Assembly (NCBI GenBank): GCA_937928735.1
Contig: CALFVF010000014.1
Coordinates: forward strand, 1-64,000
DNA length: 64,000 nt
Direction: 5' to 3'
Source: an uncultured Verrucomicrobiales bacterium
GTDB lineage: Bacteria > Verrucomicrobiota > Verrucomicrobiia > Verrucomicrobiales > Akkermansiaceae
How positions within the stretch are numbered: the stretch's first letter is position 1; every line of letters begins with the position of its first letter. The notes under the pieces are model-generated. The model did no database searches and was not told the origin of the DNA. It was given only the letters and a program-made list of their open reading frames with translations. Below, one piece after another: positions 49,052 to 57,993 of the stretch. Position numbers and translations under genes: made by a program.

Positions 49052-49504
49052 CTAGCGTTTGTGGTTATTGAGCGCCTGCTCGAACCAATTAGTCTGGAGC
49101 TCTGAGCTAGAATCTTGCTTTGGGAGAGAATTCTGTGAGGTGCTGCGTGTATTCCACCAGATGAGACTCGCTCCTTGTGTGTGCTTGTCTTTCACATAAC
49201 GTCCTTGATATTGCTCTGCCATCTGGCGCATGAGAGCGATCGCTCTGGGAGCTATGACAGCCTGCCCTGTGGTGGAGCCATAGCCGTGGATGATTTTCAC
49301 GCCCTTGCGCCCTGCGTGCAGAGAGCTATCGATTGCCTGGAGGAGCTTCGAGCGTGCCTCCTCCCAGGTCTCACCTTGGTGGGCAATATCGATTTCTAGT
49401 AGACCCGCCTGACCTGTCGAACTCGAACTGGATTCGCCACATTTTGGACAAACACTATTCGCAGTCGCTAAGTTCGGGAAGTCACAATGGCAGCACTGGT
49501 ACAT
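49052..49504 (-). CDS. Zinc-ribbon plus Smr-domain protein
   Basis: This 150-aa protein has residues 1-24 forming a zinc ribbon (YQCCHCDFPN, VCPKCGESS; two Cys pairs). Residues about 36-105 match a Smr domain: LEIDIAHQGETWEEARSKLLQAI and GVKIIHGYGSTTGQAVIAPRAI, with the HGxG loop; the usual LDLHG of Smr is altered (IDIAHQG). Smr domains nick or bind branched nucleic acids and occur in MutS2 and RNA-quality proteins. The zinc ribbon suggests nucleic acid binding. It is separated by 50 bp from the RibD-C gene on the same strand. Confidence 0.7.
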   Translation of the reverse strand: MYQCCHCDFPNLATANSVCPKCGESSSSSTGQAGLLEIDIAHQGETWEEARSKLLQAIDSSLHAGRKGVKIIHGYGSTTGQAVIAPRAIALMRQMAEQYQGRYVKDKHTQGASLIWWNTRSTSQNSLPKQDSSSELQTNWFEQALNNHKR

Positions 49505-49554
49505 AGCAGAATCTAATAGCTGTGAATGATGCAGAGGTCCTTACGCAGTGACCT

Positions 49555-50217
49555 TTACGCAGAGGCTTTTTGGTAGGTGAGAAAGCATTCACCATCACTG
49601 GTCGGCTCGAAATGGCTGAGGATGAAGTGCTGACTTGTGGCTAAGTAATCACCGATTTGACCAGTGAGTGTGGGTGCCTCTTTCCCACCAAAGAGTGTGT
49701 GAGCGGCCAATGTAAGATGAAGTTCATCGAGGAGGTCGAGCGCGAGTAGACTCTTTAGTAGCATGCCACCTCCTTCGCAGTGGAGCGTTTTTACTCCGTG
49801 TTGATCTTCTAGGTGGTGGAGAAAGGCAGGGAGGGAGCCAGAATAATGCTGGAGAGTTGTTACTCTTGTTAGAGAGTTGTTTGTCGTATCCGTCATGCCT
49901 GTTCTCTCAGTCGGTGTTTTTGCCTCTGTGTGGCAGAGAAGAATCAGCCCACCTTGTGATTGCAAAATAGGGTGATCAGAAGGAATGGGACTGGAGCGGC
50001 TAACGATACAGCGCAGTGGCTGCTGGGACTGGTCAGGCACGCGCATTGTCATGGTATCTGCTAGGAGTGTACCTCTGCCGACGAGTAGGGCGTCTTTGTC
50101 TTTCCGCAGCTCAAGGAGACGTTGTGAATCTCGCTGAGAGGTGAATCTCGCGGGAGTGTAGCTACGAGTCGAGATTTTAGCATCCGCACTCATAGCAATG
50201 TTTGCGGAAATATACAT
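49555..50217 (-). CDS. RibD C-terminal-type reductase (DHFR-like fold)
   Basis: This 220-aa protein matches the C-terminal reductase domain of RibD: ISANIAMSADAKISTRSYTPARFTSQRDSQRLLELRKDKDALLVGRGTLLADTMTMRV (read in parts) and VKTLHCEGGGMLLKSLLALDLLDELHLTLAAHTLFGGKEAPTL near the end. RibD reductase converts 5-amino-6-(ribosylamino)uracil phosphate using NADPH in riboflavin synthesis, but stand-alone domains also act on other pterin-like substrates. No deaminase domain is attached. It starts 3 bp after the M23 peptidase stop codon, so the two are probably co-transcribed. Confidence 0.82.
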   Translation of the reverse strand: MYISANIAMSADAKISTRSYTPARFTSQRDSQRLLELRKDKDALLVGRGTLLADTMTMRVPDQSQQPLRCIVSRSSPIPSDHPILQSQGGLILLCHTEAKTPTERTGMTDTTNNSLTRVTTLQHYSGSLPAFLHHLEDQHGVKTLHCEGGGMLLKSLLALDLLDELHLTLAAHTLFGGKEAPTLTGQIGDYLATSQHFILSHFEPTSDGECFLTYQKASA

Positions 50218-50220
50218 GGC

Positions 50221-51255
50221 CTAAAAATGCCCTGTGAGTAGCTCAATAAAGCGCTTGCCGCGCGTTGTTAGGCTGGCGCGGGTGCCAGAGCCTGTGAGGA
50301 TGCCCTTGGTGTGGTAGGAGTGATTGGATTGAGTGGCTTTGATGGCCGTGACTGTCGCTTTACTGACAGATCGCTGACTAGGGATCACAGCAAGTGGGAA
50401 GCCTGAGCTCGCAAAGCTGATTTCCCAAGACTGAGGGGCTGTCTTTGGAGTGTGCTTGAGCAGCCACGGGTATCTCTTTGTGATGTCTAACTGACCTTTC
50501 GAGGGGACTGTAATTTTATAGTGAACAGGGACATTTTGGAGGAAATCTGTGAGTTCGATACGAGGGTTCTTGTTATGCCTCAGATAGAGTTCTGCGATAT
50601 TGAGTCCTGCGAGGTTAATGCCATTGTTCGTGCCATGGTAATTCGCACTACCAAAGTGCTTATCATGCCAGGCCCCGTAGCGCTCAGAGAGTTTGATATT
50701 GAGCTCTAAGTGGAGGTGGGCACGTGTGCGATCAAGCCCCACTCCTGTGTAGCCGAGTTTACCAATCGGGGTGCCAGGTTTGACAGAAGCACCGACCTTT
50801 ATACTCACATCACTGAGGTGGGCGTAGAGACTGTAGAACGCGCCTGCATCCCAGTTATGCTCGATCACCACGTATTTGCCGTAGTTACTGTGGCCAGAAG
50901 TCGTGTTACAGTGGACGACTTTCCCGTGTGAGATGGCGTGCACGATGTCGAGCGGGCGCCCTGCTTTGTCACGTTTGACTGGAGCGATATCGATGCCTTC
51001 GTGGAATTTTGTGGCGATGACACCATCTTGGGTGCGGCGCAGAGTGCGGACAAATCCATATTGACCAGCCGTCCATGGTTTTGAGGTCTTACCCTCAAAG
51101 GTGCGATGGCAGTACATGTAGAACTTTTCAGGATTCTTGCTAAAAATAGCATCATTGACAGTGGGGAGCTGGAGGGCAATGGGCGCTGCATGGTTGATAC
51201 TCGAGGTGAATATGAAGGCAGTAGAGTAGGCAAATAAAAGGCGAAGATATTTCAC
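50221..51255 (-). CDS. M23-family (lysostaphin-like) peptidase, exported
   Basis: This 344-aa protein has a signal peptide (residues 1-23, ending NHAA). The M23 catalytic domain occupies about residues 75-215: HEGIDIAPVKRDKAGRPLDIVHAISHGKVVHC (first His and Asp ligands), SNYGKYVVIEHNWDAGAFYSLYAHLSDV (catalytic His in YAHL) and RTRAHLHLELNIKLSERYG (HLHLE). All zinc and catalytic residues are present, so it should cleave peptidoglycan crosslinks in the periplasm, or activate an amidase. A C-terminal beta-rich region of about 110 residues follows, of unknown role. It precedes the RibD-C gene. Confidence 0.9.
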   Translation of the reverse strand: MKYLRLLFAYSTAFIFTSSINHAAPIALQLPTVNDAIFSKNPEKFYMYCHRTFEGKTSKPWTAGQYGFVRTLRRTQDGVIATKFHEGIDIAPVKRDKAGRPLDIVHAISHGKVVHCNTTSGHSNYGKYVVIEHNWDAGAFYSLYAHLSDVSIKVGASVKPGTPIGKLGYTGVGLDRTRAHLHLELNIKLSERYGAWHDKHFGSANYHGTNNGINLAGLNIAELYLRHNKNPRIELTDFLQNVPVHYKITVPSKGQLDITKRYPWLLKHTPKTAPQSWEISFASSGFPLAVIPSQRSVSKATVTAIKATQSNHSYHTKGILTGSGTRASLTTRGKRFIELLTGHF

Positions 51256-51333
51256 GGCGAGAGATGGTGAGAGCTCTAAGAAAAGGCGTGTTAAGAAAAG
51301 AGATATGCAGATAAGGGAAAAGGAGAATGGCGC

Positions 51334-51855
51334 TTAGTTCCTCTTCGCCGCTTTTTTTTCTGCTTTGATTCGCTTTTTCCAATCCTTACTACTTTCCCCG
51401 ATTTTGGGGATTGTTTGGTTAAGCGTCTGCACTTCCTGAAGTGTTACATCTCTCCAGATGCAGATCTTATCATCGGGGTTTGTGCGGTCGATACGAATCA
51501 TATCCACGATGCGGCCATTGACGAGAGCGAGAAGGTATTTCTCACGGTTGAGATTCGTCAGGTTTTTAAAACGGTTTGCGACCACTGGCTTTAGTTGTAA
51601 GAGTACGCCATAGCTACCAGGATCATCGGGTGATGCGAAGGCATTGGCATTGCTAAAATCCTTTGTATGCAGGATAGGGGATTTTTCAAAGACCTTGGGC
51701 CCGAGAGAGGTTTCTTGGCGAAATGTGAGTTCTTTTGAGGAGAGCCCCGTCGTCTCTACGTGGAAAGAAACGGACAATGGGGGTGTTTTTTTCCCGTTCG
51801 CCAAAAGCGTGGAGCAAAAGGTGCTTAAAAGTATGAATAGGAACGTAAATCTCAT
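51334..51855 (-). CDS. Exported protein resembling the SecD P1-head subdomain
   Basis: The protein has 173 aa from the ATG at 51855; an ATG 10 codons upstream is also in frame, but MRFTFLFILLSTFCSTLLANG gives a clean signal peptide. The body reads VSFHVETTG, then SPDDPGSYGVLLQLKPVVANRFKNLTNLNREKYLLALVNGRIVDMIRI (read in parts), then VTLQEVQTLNQTI. The order of an ASYG-strand, a helix with F-x-x-LT, a beta hairpin LALVNGRIVDMI and a following short strand-helix resembles the P1 head of SecD/SecDF. There are no membrane segments and no SecD core. It ends in a Lys-rich tail. Position 78 bp upstream of the M23 gene suggests a cell-wall or export role. Confidence 0.55.
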   Translation of the reverse strand: MRFTFLFILLSTFCSTLLANGKKTPPLSVSFHVETTGLSSKELTFRQETSLGPKVFEKSPILHTKDFSNANAFASPDDPGSYGVLLQLKPVVANRFKNLTNLNREKYLLALVNGRIVDMIRIDRTNPDDKICIWRDVTLQEVQTLNQTIPKIGESSKDWKKRIKAEKKAAKRN

Positions 51856-51893
51856 GCCAAAAGCATGACATATCCGTAGAGACAAGGAAGAAA

Positions 51894-51925
51894 AAAGGCT
51901 CTGATCTCAGTGAATCAAAGCCTTT
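51894..51925 (-). terminator. Intrinsic terminator after the oxidoreductase gene
   Basis: AAAGGCTCTGAT (51894-51905) and ATCAAAGCCTTT (51914-51925) pair over 12 positions with one mismatch and an 8-nt loop. On the minus strand a TTTTTTCTTCC run follows. It lies 27 bp after the stop codon of the Gfo/Idh/MocA gene. Confidence 0.8.
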
Positions 51926-51952
51926 GAGAAAAAGAGAAGTGGAGTGCTCTCC

Positions 51953-53110
51953 CTAGGACTCTAGGCTAGTCCACGCCGCATTGTTTTTTGAAGAGGCGAC
52001 TACTGCCTCAATAAAGGCCATGCCGCGCACCCCATCATCAATTGTTGGGTAATCGAGAATGATTTCACAAGGTTCACTACCATCTAGCTGGCAGCGAATG
52101 TGGTTTGTGAAATTCCGGTAAACATTCGCGAATGCCTCAAGATAGCCCTCTGGGTGACCAGCGGGTGTGCGTGTATTGGCAGTGGCGATTTCACTGAGGT
52201 AGCCACTTCCCGTACGAATGATTTCTATGGGTTTATCAAGCCATTTGGCAAGGAGAGTGTTTGGCTCTGTCTGGTGCCACTCAAGGCCACCTTTTTCACC
52301 ATACACGCGGATATTGAGATTGTTTTCTTCTCCCACAGAAATCTGGGAAGCATGCAGAATGCCCTTAGCTCCACCCTCAAAGCGGAGAAGAACATTACCA
52401 TCATCATCCAGCAAGCGGCCGTCTACAAAGGCTGTGAGATCAGCGGCAAGCTCCTTAATCTCGAGGCCCGTCACGTATTCGGCAAGGTTCTCAGCATGTG
52501 TGCCGATATCACCGATACAGCCAGCGGCACCAGACTTCGTGGGATCTGTGCGCCAAGCAGCCTGCTTCTGATCATCACCCTCTAACTTAGTGGCGAGCCA
52601 GCCCTGCGGATACTCGACGACAACTTTACGAACTTGGCCAATTTTTCCAGCACGAATCATCTCACGAGCTTCCTTGATCATCGGGTAGCCAGGATAATTG
52701 TGAGTGAGGCCATAGAGACGGCCAGATTTCTCAACGATTTCTTTAAGTTCTTTGGCCTCTGCAAGGTCAAAGGTTGCCGGCTTATCAGAGAGAACGTGGA
52801 AGCCTGCCTCAAGAGCTGCTTTGGCAGCTGGGAAGTGAACATGATTCGGGGTGACGATTGCCACGAAGTCCATGCGCTCACCTTCTGGGAGGGCCGCTTC
52901 CTTCTCGACCATCTCAGCATACGTGCCATAGCAGCGCTCTGCTGGTAGGAAGAAATCTGCCCCTGAGTCCTTGGAGCGCTGTGGGTCTGAGGAGAATGCC
53001 CCACAGACGAGTTCGATCTGCTGGTCGATAGCCGCCGCCATACGGTGAACTGCCCCAATGAAGGCACCACGGCCTCCGCCGATCATGCCCATGCGAATTT
53101 TTCTGCTCAT
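51953..53110 (-). CDS. Gfo/Idh/MocA-family NAD(P)-dependent oxidoreductase
   Basis: This 385-aa protein has the N-terminal nucleotide loop RMGMIGGGRGAFIGAVHRMAA and then VAIVTPNHVHFPAAKAALEAGFHVLSDKPATF with the catalytic Lys of the DKP motif (about residues 98-108). IGDIGTHAENLAEYVTGL carries the conserved Asp and His. The C-terminal beta-sheet domain is complete. Such enzymes oxidise or epimerise sugars and inositols. It is the last gene of a run with a sugar isomerase and a sugar kinase (gaps about 50 and 24 bp) and very likely works on the same substrate. The exact substrate is not readable from the sequence. Confidence 0.9.
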   Translation of the reverse strand: MSRKIRMGMIGGGRGAFIGAVHRMAAAIDQQIELVCGAFSSDPQRSKDSGADFFLPAERCYGTYAEMVEKEAALPEGERMDFVAIVTPNHVHFPAAKAALEAGFHVLSDKPATFDLAEAKELKEIVEKSGRLYGLTHNYPGYPMIKEAREMIRAGKIGQVRKVVVEYPQGWLATKLEGDDQKQAAWRTDPTKSGAAGCIGDIGTHAENLAEYVTGLEIKELAADLTAFVDGRLLDDDGNVLLRFEGGAKGILHASQISVGEENNLNIRVYGEKGGLEWHQTEPNTLLAKWLDKPIEIIRTGSGYLSEIATANTRTPAGHPEGYLEAFANVYRNFTNHIRCQLDGSEPCEIILDYPTIDDGVRGMAFIEAVVASSKNNAAWTSLES

Positions 53111-53158
53111 AATGATATATGTTAGAATAGTTAAAACTGTAAAAGAAACGGGGCGTGA

Positions 53159-54196
53159 TTACTGATTCTCTGTGTCAAAGGCGGAGTCAAAGAGACCGTC
53201 AGAGTTACGAGGGAAATCGTATTTACGGACATTGGCACAAGACTCTGCCGCACCGTGGAAGCGGTTCATGCGGGCATCTTCCCATTCGACAGAGAGTGGG
53301 CCTTCGTAGCCACCGTCATTGAGAGCTACAATGATTTCCTCAAAGTTAATGTCACCACGTCCCACAGAGCGGAAGTCCCAGTTGCGGCGTGGATCAGCAA
53401 ACTCCGTGTGACCACCAAAGACGCCGACACTGCCATCACCGTGCCCCCACCAGACATCCTTCATGTGTACGTGGAAGATTCGATCCACAAAGCGCTTAAT
53501 AAAGAGAACGTAGTCCACACTCTGATAACCAAGGTGTGAAGGGTCGTAGTTAAAGCCGAAGCGCTTATGATGACCGATAGCCTCAAGTGCGCGCTCGGTA
53601 GAGGCGATATCAAAAGCGATTTCAGTCGGATGCACCTCAAGGGCGAAGTTCACATTCTCTTCTTCAAAGACATTAAGAATCGGTGCGAAGCGTTTCGCGA
53701 AATCATCAAAACCAGCCTGGAGGTATTCTTGAGAAGTCGGTGGGAAAGAATAAAGAGCATGCCAGATAGAGGAACCCGTAAAGCCATTCACGACAGCTGG
53801 GAATGCGTGCTGACCACCGGGGCGAGCATTCATGAACTTACGGCAGGCGCGAGCTGCATTCGCCATGTGCGTGGCAGCGCGCTCACTGACACCCTCAGGC
53901 TCACCATCGCCCCAGACACTGGATGGGAGAATCGCCTTGTGGCGGTCGTCCACATTATCGCAGATCGCTTGGCCCACGAGGTGGTTAGAAATGGCGTAGC
54001 AGTCGAGGCCGTGTGCTGTGATTTGCGCCCATTTGTTTGTGACATAGTTATCGTCATTGAGTGCCGCATCGACATCGAAGTGATCTCCCCAGCAGGCGAG
54101 TTCGACTCCATCATAGCCCATTTCTTTGACTTTTGGCAGGAGCTCATCGAGGGACAGGTCAGCCCATTGTCCCGTGAATAGTGTAACAGGTCTCAT
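53159..54196 (-). CDS. Sugar phosphate isomerase/epimerase (xylose-isomerase-like TIM barrel)
   Basis: This 345-aa protein reads as a TIM barrel of the AP-endonuclease-2/xylose isomerase-like family. The start is [29 protein letters not shown]. The four metal ligands can be placed: FALEVHPTE (Glu), [11 protein letters not shown] (Asp/His), [12 protein letters not shown] (His) and [15 protein letters not shown] (Glu). It probably interconverts ketose and aldose forms, or epimerises, a sugar or inositol derivative. It is 24 bp after the kinase gene and 48 bp before the oxidoreductase gene. Confidence 0.88.
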   Translation of the reverse strand: MRPVTLFTGQWADLSLDELLPKVKEMGYDGVELACWGDHFDVDAALNDDNYVTNKWAQITAHGLDCYAISNHLVGQAICDNVDDRHKAILPSSVWGDGEPEGVSERAATHMANAARACRKFMNARPGGQHAFPAVVNGFTGSSIWHALYSFPPTSQEYLQAGFDDFAKRFAPILNVFEEENVNFALEVHPTEIAFDIASTERALEAIGHHKRFGFNYDPSHLGYQSVDYVLFIKRFVDRIFHVHMKDVWWGHGDGSVGVFGGHTEFADPRRNWDFRSVGRGDINFEEIIVALNDGGYEGPLSVEWEDARMNRFHGAAESCANVRKYDFPRNSDGLFDSAFDTENQ

Positions 54197-54219
54197 AGTG
54201 TATGTGTTCTATCGTTTAG

Positions 54220-55725
54220 TTATTGAAAATGAAGTTTTGTCGTAAGTTTATGAGCGAGAGCATTGTATGTGATGACAGTTTCCTGCTGGGGGAGGACAGC
54301 CTCGCCTTGTGGTTGGCAAAATAGTTCAAAAAGCTCCGTAAAGCCACAACCTTGTGCGTGAGCCGCGCGAATAGCTGCTCCCAGAGCCGCAGAATTCGAG
54401 GTGCCTATGCGCGCCACCTTAGCCTGAAAGACATTGGCAATAGTCTGGCAGACACCAGCACTGACAGAGAGCCCCCCTGTCACGAGTATTGTATCAGGGA
54501 TCTCACCATGCCAATGAGTGAGCTCTCGCATGTTTAGAAACTGCCCATCGAGTAGGCCGCGCACAGTTGTTTGGCTTTGATCAAGAGCCGGTGACTGAGG
54601 CGTGATCTCAGTCTCAAAGAAAGGTAGATCTGGGGTGTCCTCGGGTGTGGGGATCTCAAGGGCGCGGCGGTCAAATTCTTGCCAAGAAATACCTAATTGC
54701 TGCTTCAGCGCCTCACAGGCTAAAGCGCCGTTTTTAAAGCAAGTTAGGCTCATGTAGCCGCCAGCTGGATTCCCAAAGAGATGACCATAGCCCAGTGGGT
54801 CAGTGATACGGTCACGCTGTGCGGCAAATAAGGTGTAGCTGGTGCCTAGGCTAATCACCCATTTGCTCGGGCGCGCCGCCCCCATGCCGACAAGACTGCA
54901 GCAATTATCACCCGACCAGATGACACTCTGAGTGTCAGGGGCAAAGCCATATTTCTCAACGAAGTATGGAGAAATCTGGCCTGAAATCTGGTTACTCGGG
55001 GCGAGAGGAGGGAGTTTCCCAAGAAGACCCCAAGTCGTGGCCTCAGCCATGTAGGGATCCCACCTGAGAGTGACTAGATTCATCAAGTTCATACCAGCAC
55101 CATCACCATAATCAATGGCAGAAGAGCGACCAGAGATCACAGAGGCCATAAATGAGCTCACCAGATGCACCACAGAAGTGGCTTTCCAGTTCGCTGGGAA
55201 TTGCTTAGCGTGCTTGCGAATCTGGGCAGCAGAAAATCTCGGTGTAATCACAGAGCCTGTGCGCGCGTCCACAGCATTATCACCACCAGCCGCTTGGGCG
55301 ATCTCTGAGCATTCTACTAGCGTAGAAGCATCTAGCCAAATGGGGGATACTGGGCGTGAGAGAGAGCTCGCAAGCTGTTCTTTGAGAGAGTACTCAGGAT
55401 TTAAGTGAGAGAGTTTAGAATGAAAAGACTCATTGAGGTACACTGTCGCATGCTGCTGACCAGAGCCCGATATAGCGCGAATCTTATGCAGTGGGACACC
55501 CGCTTCCTTCATTCGGGCGAACAGCAGATCAAGAGCCTCCAGCCACATGAGTGGGTCAGAGAAGAACTCATCAGGCTCAGTGCCTCGGACAAAGCCGTGA
55601 TCTGTCTGGTAGTGGGGGAGATCGTCAGCAAAACGAACTCGAGACTCATGCACGATCTCACCTGAATCAGTATGAATGATCAGAGCAGAGAGGCTCTGGG
55701 TCGAACAATCGAGACCGAGGTACAT
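54220..55725 (-). CDS. FGGY-family carbohydrate kinase (xylulokinase-like)
   Basis: The protein has 501 aa from the ATG at 55725, starting MYLGLDCSTQSLSALIIHTD; seven extra codons upstream are unlikely. The FGGY ATPase pattern is complete: GLDCSTQSLSA phosphate loop, GSGQQHATVYL (substrate loop), SGDNCCSLVGMGAARPSKWVISLGTSYTLFA (read in parts), and VTGGLSVSAGVCQTIANVFQAKVAR with SAALGAAIRAA (adenosine motif). It phosphorylates a sugar, probably a ketose such as xylulose, feeding the isomerase and dehydrogenase encoded downstream. A strong terminator hairpin ends about 20 bp upstream of its start codon, so expression may depend on read-through. Confidence 0.9.
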   Translation of the reverse strand: MYLGLDCSTQSLSALIIHTDSGEIVHESRVRFADDLPHYQTDHGFVRGTEPDEFFSDPLMWLEALDLLFARMKEAGVPLHKIRAISGSGQQHATVYLNESFHSKLSHLNPEYSLKEQLASSLSRPVSPIWLDASTLVECSEIAQAAGGDNAVDARTGSVITPRFSAAQIRKHAKQFPANWKATSVVHLVSSFMASVISGRSSAIDYGDGAGMNLMNLVTLRWDPYMAEATTWGLLGKLPPLAPSNQISGQISPYFVEKYGFAPDTQSVIWSGDNCCSLVGMGAARPSKWVISLGTSYTLFAAQRDRITDPLGYGHLFGNPAGGYMSLTCFKNGALACEALKQQLGISWQEFDRRALEIPTPEDTPDLPFFETEITPQSPALDQSQTTVRGLLDGQFLNMRELTHWHGEIPDTILVTGGLSVSAGVCQTIANVFQAKVARIGTSNSAALGAAIRAAHAQGCGFTELFELFCQPQGEAVLPQQETVITYNALAHKLTTKLHFQ

Positions 55726-55744
55726 GCGAGTAGAGTCAAAAAGC

Positions 55745-55776
55745 AAAGAGCCTGCTAGCGGACTAGCAGGCTCTTT
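55745..55776 (-). terminator. Strong terminator between the MFS and kinase genes
   Basis: AAAGAGCCTGCTAG (55745-55758) and CTAGCAGGCTCTTT (55763-55776) form a perfect 14-bp stem with loop CGGA. On the minus strand it is followed by a T-rich stretch (TTTGCTTTTTG, complement of about 55734-55744). It ends the MFS gene (stop at 55790) only about 20 bp before the kinase start, so any kinase transcript from the MFS promoter must read through it. Confidence 0.9.
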
Positions 55777-55789
55777 GATCCATCAGAAA

Positions 55790-57499
55790 TTAGTCATCCT
55801 GACCAAGAACCACAGGCTTATAGCCGCCCTTGGCCTTGAAGTAGAAGATGATCAGCAAGAAGGAGATACCCATCACAGTAGGCAGAAGAGCAGCTACTTT
55901 AAGAGTCTTACGACCAGTGTTTTGAATATTCACTGTTAGGTCGACACCTTCCTTCGTCTTGATCTCATCAAGTTTAGCCTCAGCGAGTGCTTTCTGAGCG
56001 GCACCGACTTTTTCGCGGTCTTCCTTAGTAGGTTCATCTGGAAGGGCTGTTTGTGCCTTCATTTCCTTACCTTTTTCAGTCAGAAGAGAGTCGTCGAGAA
56101 GAAGTGCATCAGACTTCACAGAGTCATACTTCACACCGAAGAAGCTCTTATTTGGTAGAGCGTAGACGGGAACTTCTTTCTTGGTCTCGCTATCAAGTTC
56201 GACTTTCGCGTAGAGAGCAGGAGCTTCTTCTTTAATGAGGCTGGTGTTGTAGTTATCAGCGACAACTCCGAGGAATGGCACCCCGAAGATACCCACTGTG
56301 AGTAGACCCATAGCAGACACTGTATTGAGTGTCATAGCACCACCCTTAGGGAATTGCTCAGAAGTGAATCCGAGAACTGTCGGCCAGTAGAATGTCTGAC
56401 CGATACCGTAGAGCACGAAGGCTAAGAAGATGAGAATACCAGAGACTTCTGAGAGGAGGAAAAGACCAGCAATCGAGAAGAGGGAACTCACAAGTAGGAG
56501 AGTTGGAGGCGACATGAAGCGAAGTGGAATACCGGCAAAGAAGCGCAGTGACATCATGATGAATGAGGAGAGAACAATCGCCCAACCTGAATTAATACCG
56601 TACTCAGCAGTTAATACTGGCTGCATGAGCTTTTGGATCCAACCATCTGTAGCGATCTCAGCAGTAGCGAGTGGAATCATGATGAGGCAGAGAATAAAGA
56701 AGAGAGGCTTTCCTGCGGCCTTGAGACCAATACCTGCAATAATACCAACCACGGCACCGACACCACCACTAATGAGAAGCTGATTTTTGCCTTCGAATGT
56801 CCCGCCTTCTGCGAAGAGGCCAGTTTGATTACTGAGTTCGTAGAATAGGAAAGTCGTCGCTAAGAAGATACTAAGGCCTCCGAATTCGCGTAGCATTTCG
56901 ACATAGGAAACATTGTTTTCTACACGCTCATCCTGTGGGATGTGCTTTGCGATGATGAAGCCAAGGCCAAAGACAGCTGCAGCAATGGCGGTCATAATAA
57001 AGGCATCACGATACTCGATACTTTCAAAAGCTAAGCAAATAGAGGCACCAATCACGATACCAGCAGGCCAAGAAGCGTGTAGGATATTGAGCATCTTACT
57101 CTTATCCTTTTTGTACATGGTAGCACAGAGAGGGTTAATGCAGGCCTCAATAATTCCGTGAGCGAAACCAGCCATGAGGAAAGAGTTTATGAGCTCTCCC
57201 TGCGATGTAGATACCATCGTTAGGATCGATCCACCAACGAGTAGTCCGGAAGCGATGAGCATGGAGACCTTGTGTCCTATTTTATCCACAATAAGACTGA
57301 AGAGAATCATACCAACTGCAATTGGCCATAGAGCTGAACCAAAAATCACACCGGCAGCTTCGCCATCGATATTAAATTCTACTGACCAAGTACCAATATT
57401 GAGTACGCGGACACCAAAGCCAATACCACATGCCATGAGTGCAATGAAGCTGGACCAAAAGAGGATGTTTTTCTCTTTGTTTGATATTTGTGTTTCCAT
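55790..57499 (-). CDS. MFS-superfamily (sugar) transporter with a large insertion before the last helix
   Basis: This 569-aa protein has about twelve membrane segments; LWPIAVGMILFSLIVDKIGHKVSML (residues about 55-80, DKIG loop) is the MFS signature. Helices continue to about residue 410 (TVGIFGVPFLGVVADNYN). A hydrophilic stretch of about 110 residues (about 415-527: VELDSETKKEVPVYALPNKSF and EPTKEDREKVGAAQKALAEAKLDEIKTK) then separates them from a final helix (TLKVAALLPTVMGISFLLIIFYF). Insertions of this length there are unusual. Substrate should be a sugar, from its position upstream of the kinase. It has its own terminator. Confidence 0.88.
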   Translation of the reverse strand: METQISNKEKNILFWSSFIALMACGIGFGVRVLNIGTWSVEFNIDGEAAGVIFGSALWPIAVGMILFSLIVDKIGHKVSMLIASGLLVGGSILTMVSTSQGELINSFLMAGFAHGIIEACINPLCATMYKKDKSKMLNILHASWPAGIVIGASICLAFESIEYRDAFIMTAIAAAVFGLGFIIAKHIPQDERVENNVSYVEMLREFGGLSIFLATTFLFYELSNQTGLFAEGGTFEGKNQLLISGGVGAVVGIIAGIGLKAAGKPLFFILCLIMIPLATAEIATDGWIQKLMQPVLTAEYGINSGWAIVLSSFIMMSLRFFAGIPLRFMSPPTLLLVSSLFSIAGLFLLSEVSGILIFLAFVLYGIGQTFYWPTVLGFTSEQFPKGGAMTLNTVSAMGLLTVGIFGVPFLGVVADNYNTSLIKEEAPALYAKVELDSETKKEVPVYALPNKSFFGVKYDSVKSDALLLDDSLLTEKGKEMKAQTALPDEPTKEDREKVGAAQKALAEAKLDEIKTKEGVDLTVNIQNTGRKTLKVAALLPTVMGISFLLIIFYFKAKGGYKPVVLGQDD

Positions 57500-57993
57500 G
57501 ATTCGTTATTATTTAGACTAGGCTCAAGTACCCACTCTACGAGAGAGTGATAAAAATGAGGCTTGAGGAGGTAAACAGAATCTCTAGGGATCACAACGAA
57601 AAAAACATCTGTTCTACTTGCTGGAAGAATTCACATGCTCCCGCAGAGGGGGGAGGTGTTTTTTCATAAAACTTTTGTTTGTTTTCGGATTTAAGGACAC
57701 CTCCGGTAACCTCATTTCTAAAAATACCACCGATTTTCTTCATCTCTGTGTAGTCCACAATTTTTATGAATCCATTCAAAAAAGATTGTGTTTGCCTTGA
57801 TCTGAAAAAAATCTGAAGGCATTTTTTATCGAAAGCAGGTTACCGGAGGTGCCCTTATAGCAGAGATTCTCGTTTTTTAGGCTGTGCTGTTTTCTGATTC
57901 ATTAGCGTGAGAAGCATTTCACGAATGTCTTTGTACCTGTTGTATTCTGTGAGTCTGACTTGCTTTCCTAGCGGAAGTCGTCAGTAGTTTCTC
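57500..57993. other. Divergent intergenic region with MITE copy B
   Basis: In these 494 bp no gene is supported. The region lies between the divergent MFS and inositol-monophosphatase-family genes, so both promoters should be here. The middle third (57694-57855) is a small inverted-repeat element (listed separately). The 140 bp before 57994 are AT-rich with no motif that could be assigned. Confidence 0.5.
57694..57855 (+). mobile_element. MITE copy B (162 bp, non-autonomous, 19-bp terminal inverted repeats)
   Basis: The ends are AGGACACCTCCGGTAACCT (57694-57712) and the complement of AGGGCACCTCCGGTAACCT (57837-57855), differing at one position. The body aligns end to end with the reverse complement of 22185-22343 (about four-fifths identical by eye), including TTTCTAAAAATAC, TCATCTCTG and GATTGTGTTTGCCTTGATCT. 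The dinucleotide TA flanks both ends (57692-57693 and 57856-57857). Inside, GCCTT (57794-57798), AAGGC (57816-57820) and the T run 57822-57827 form a terminator-like hairpin pointing toward the gene at 57994. There is no coding capacity. Confidence 0.88.
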
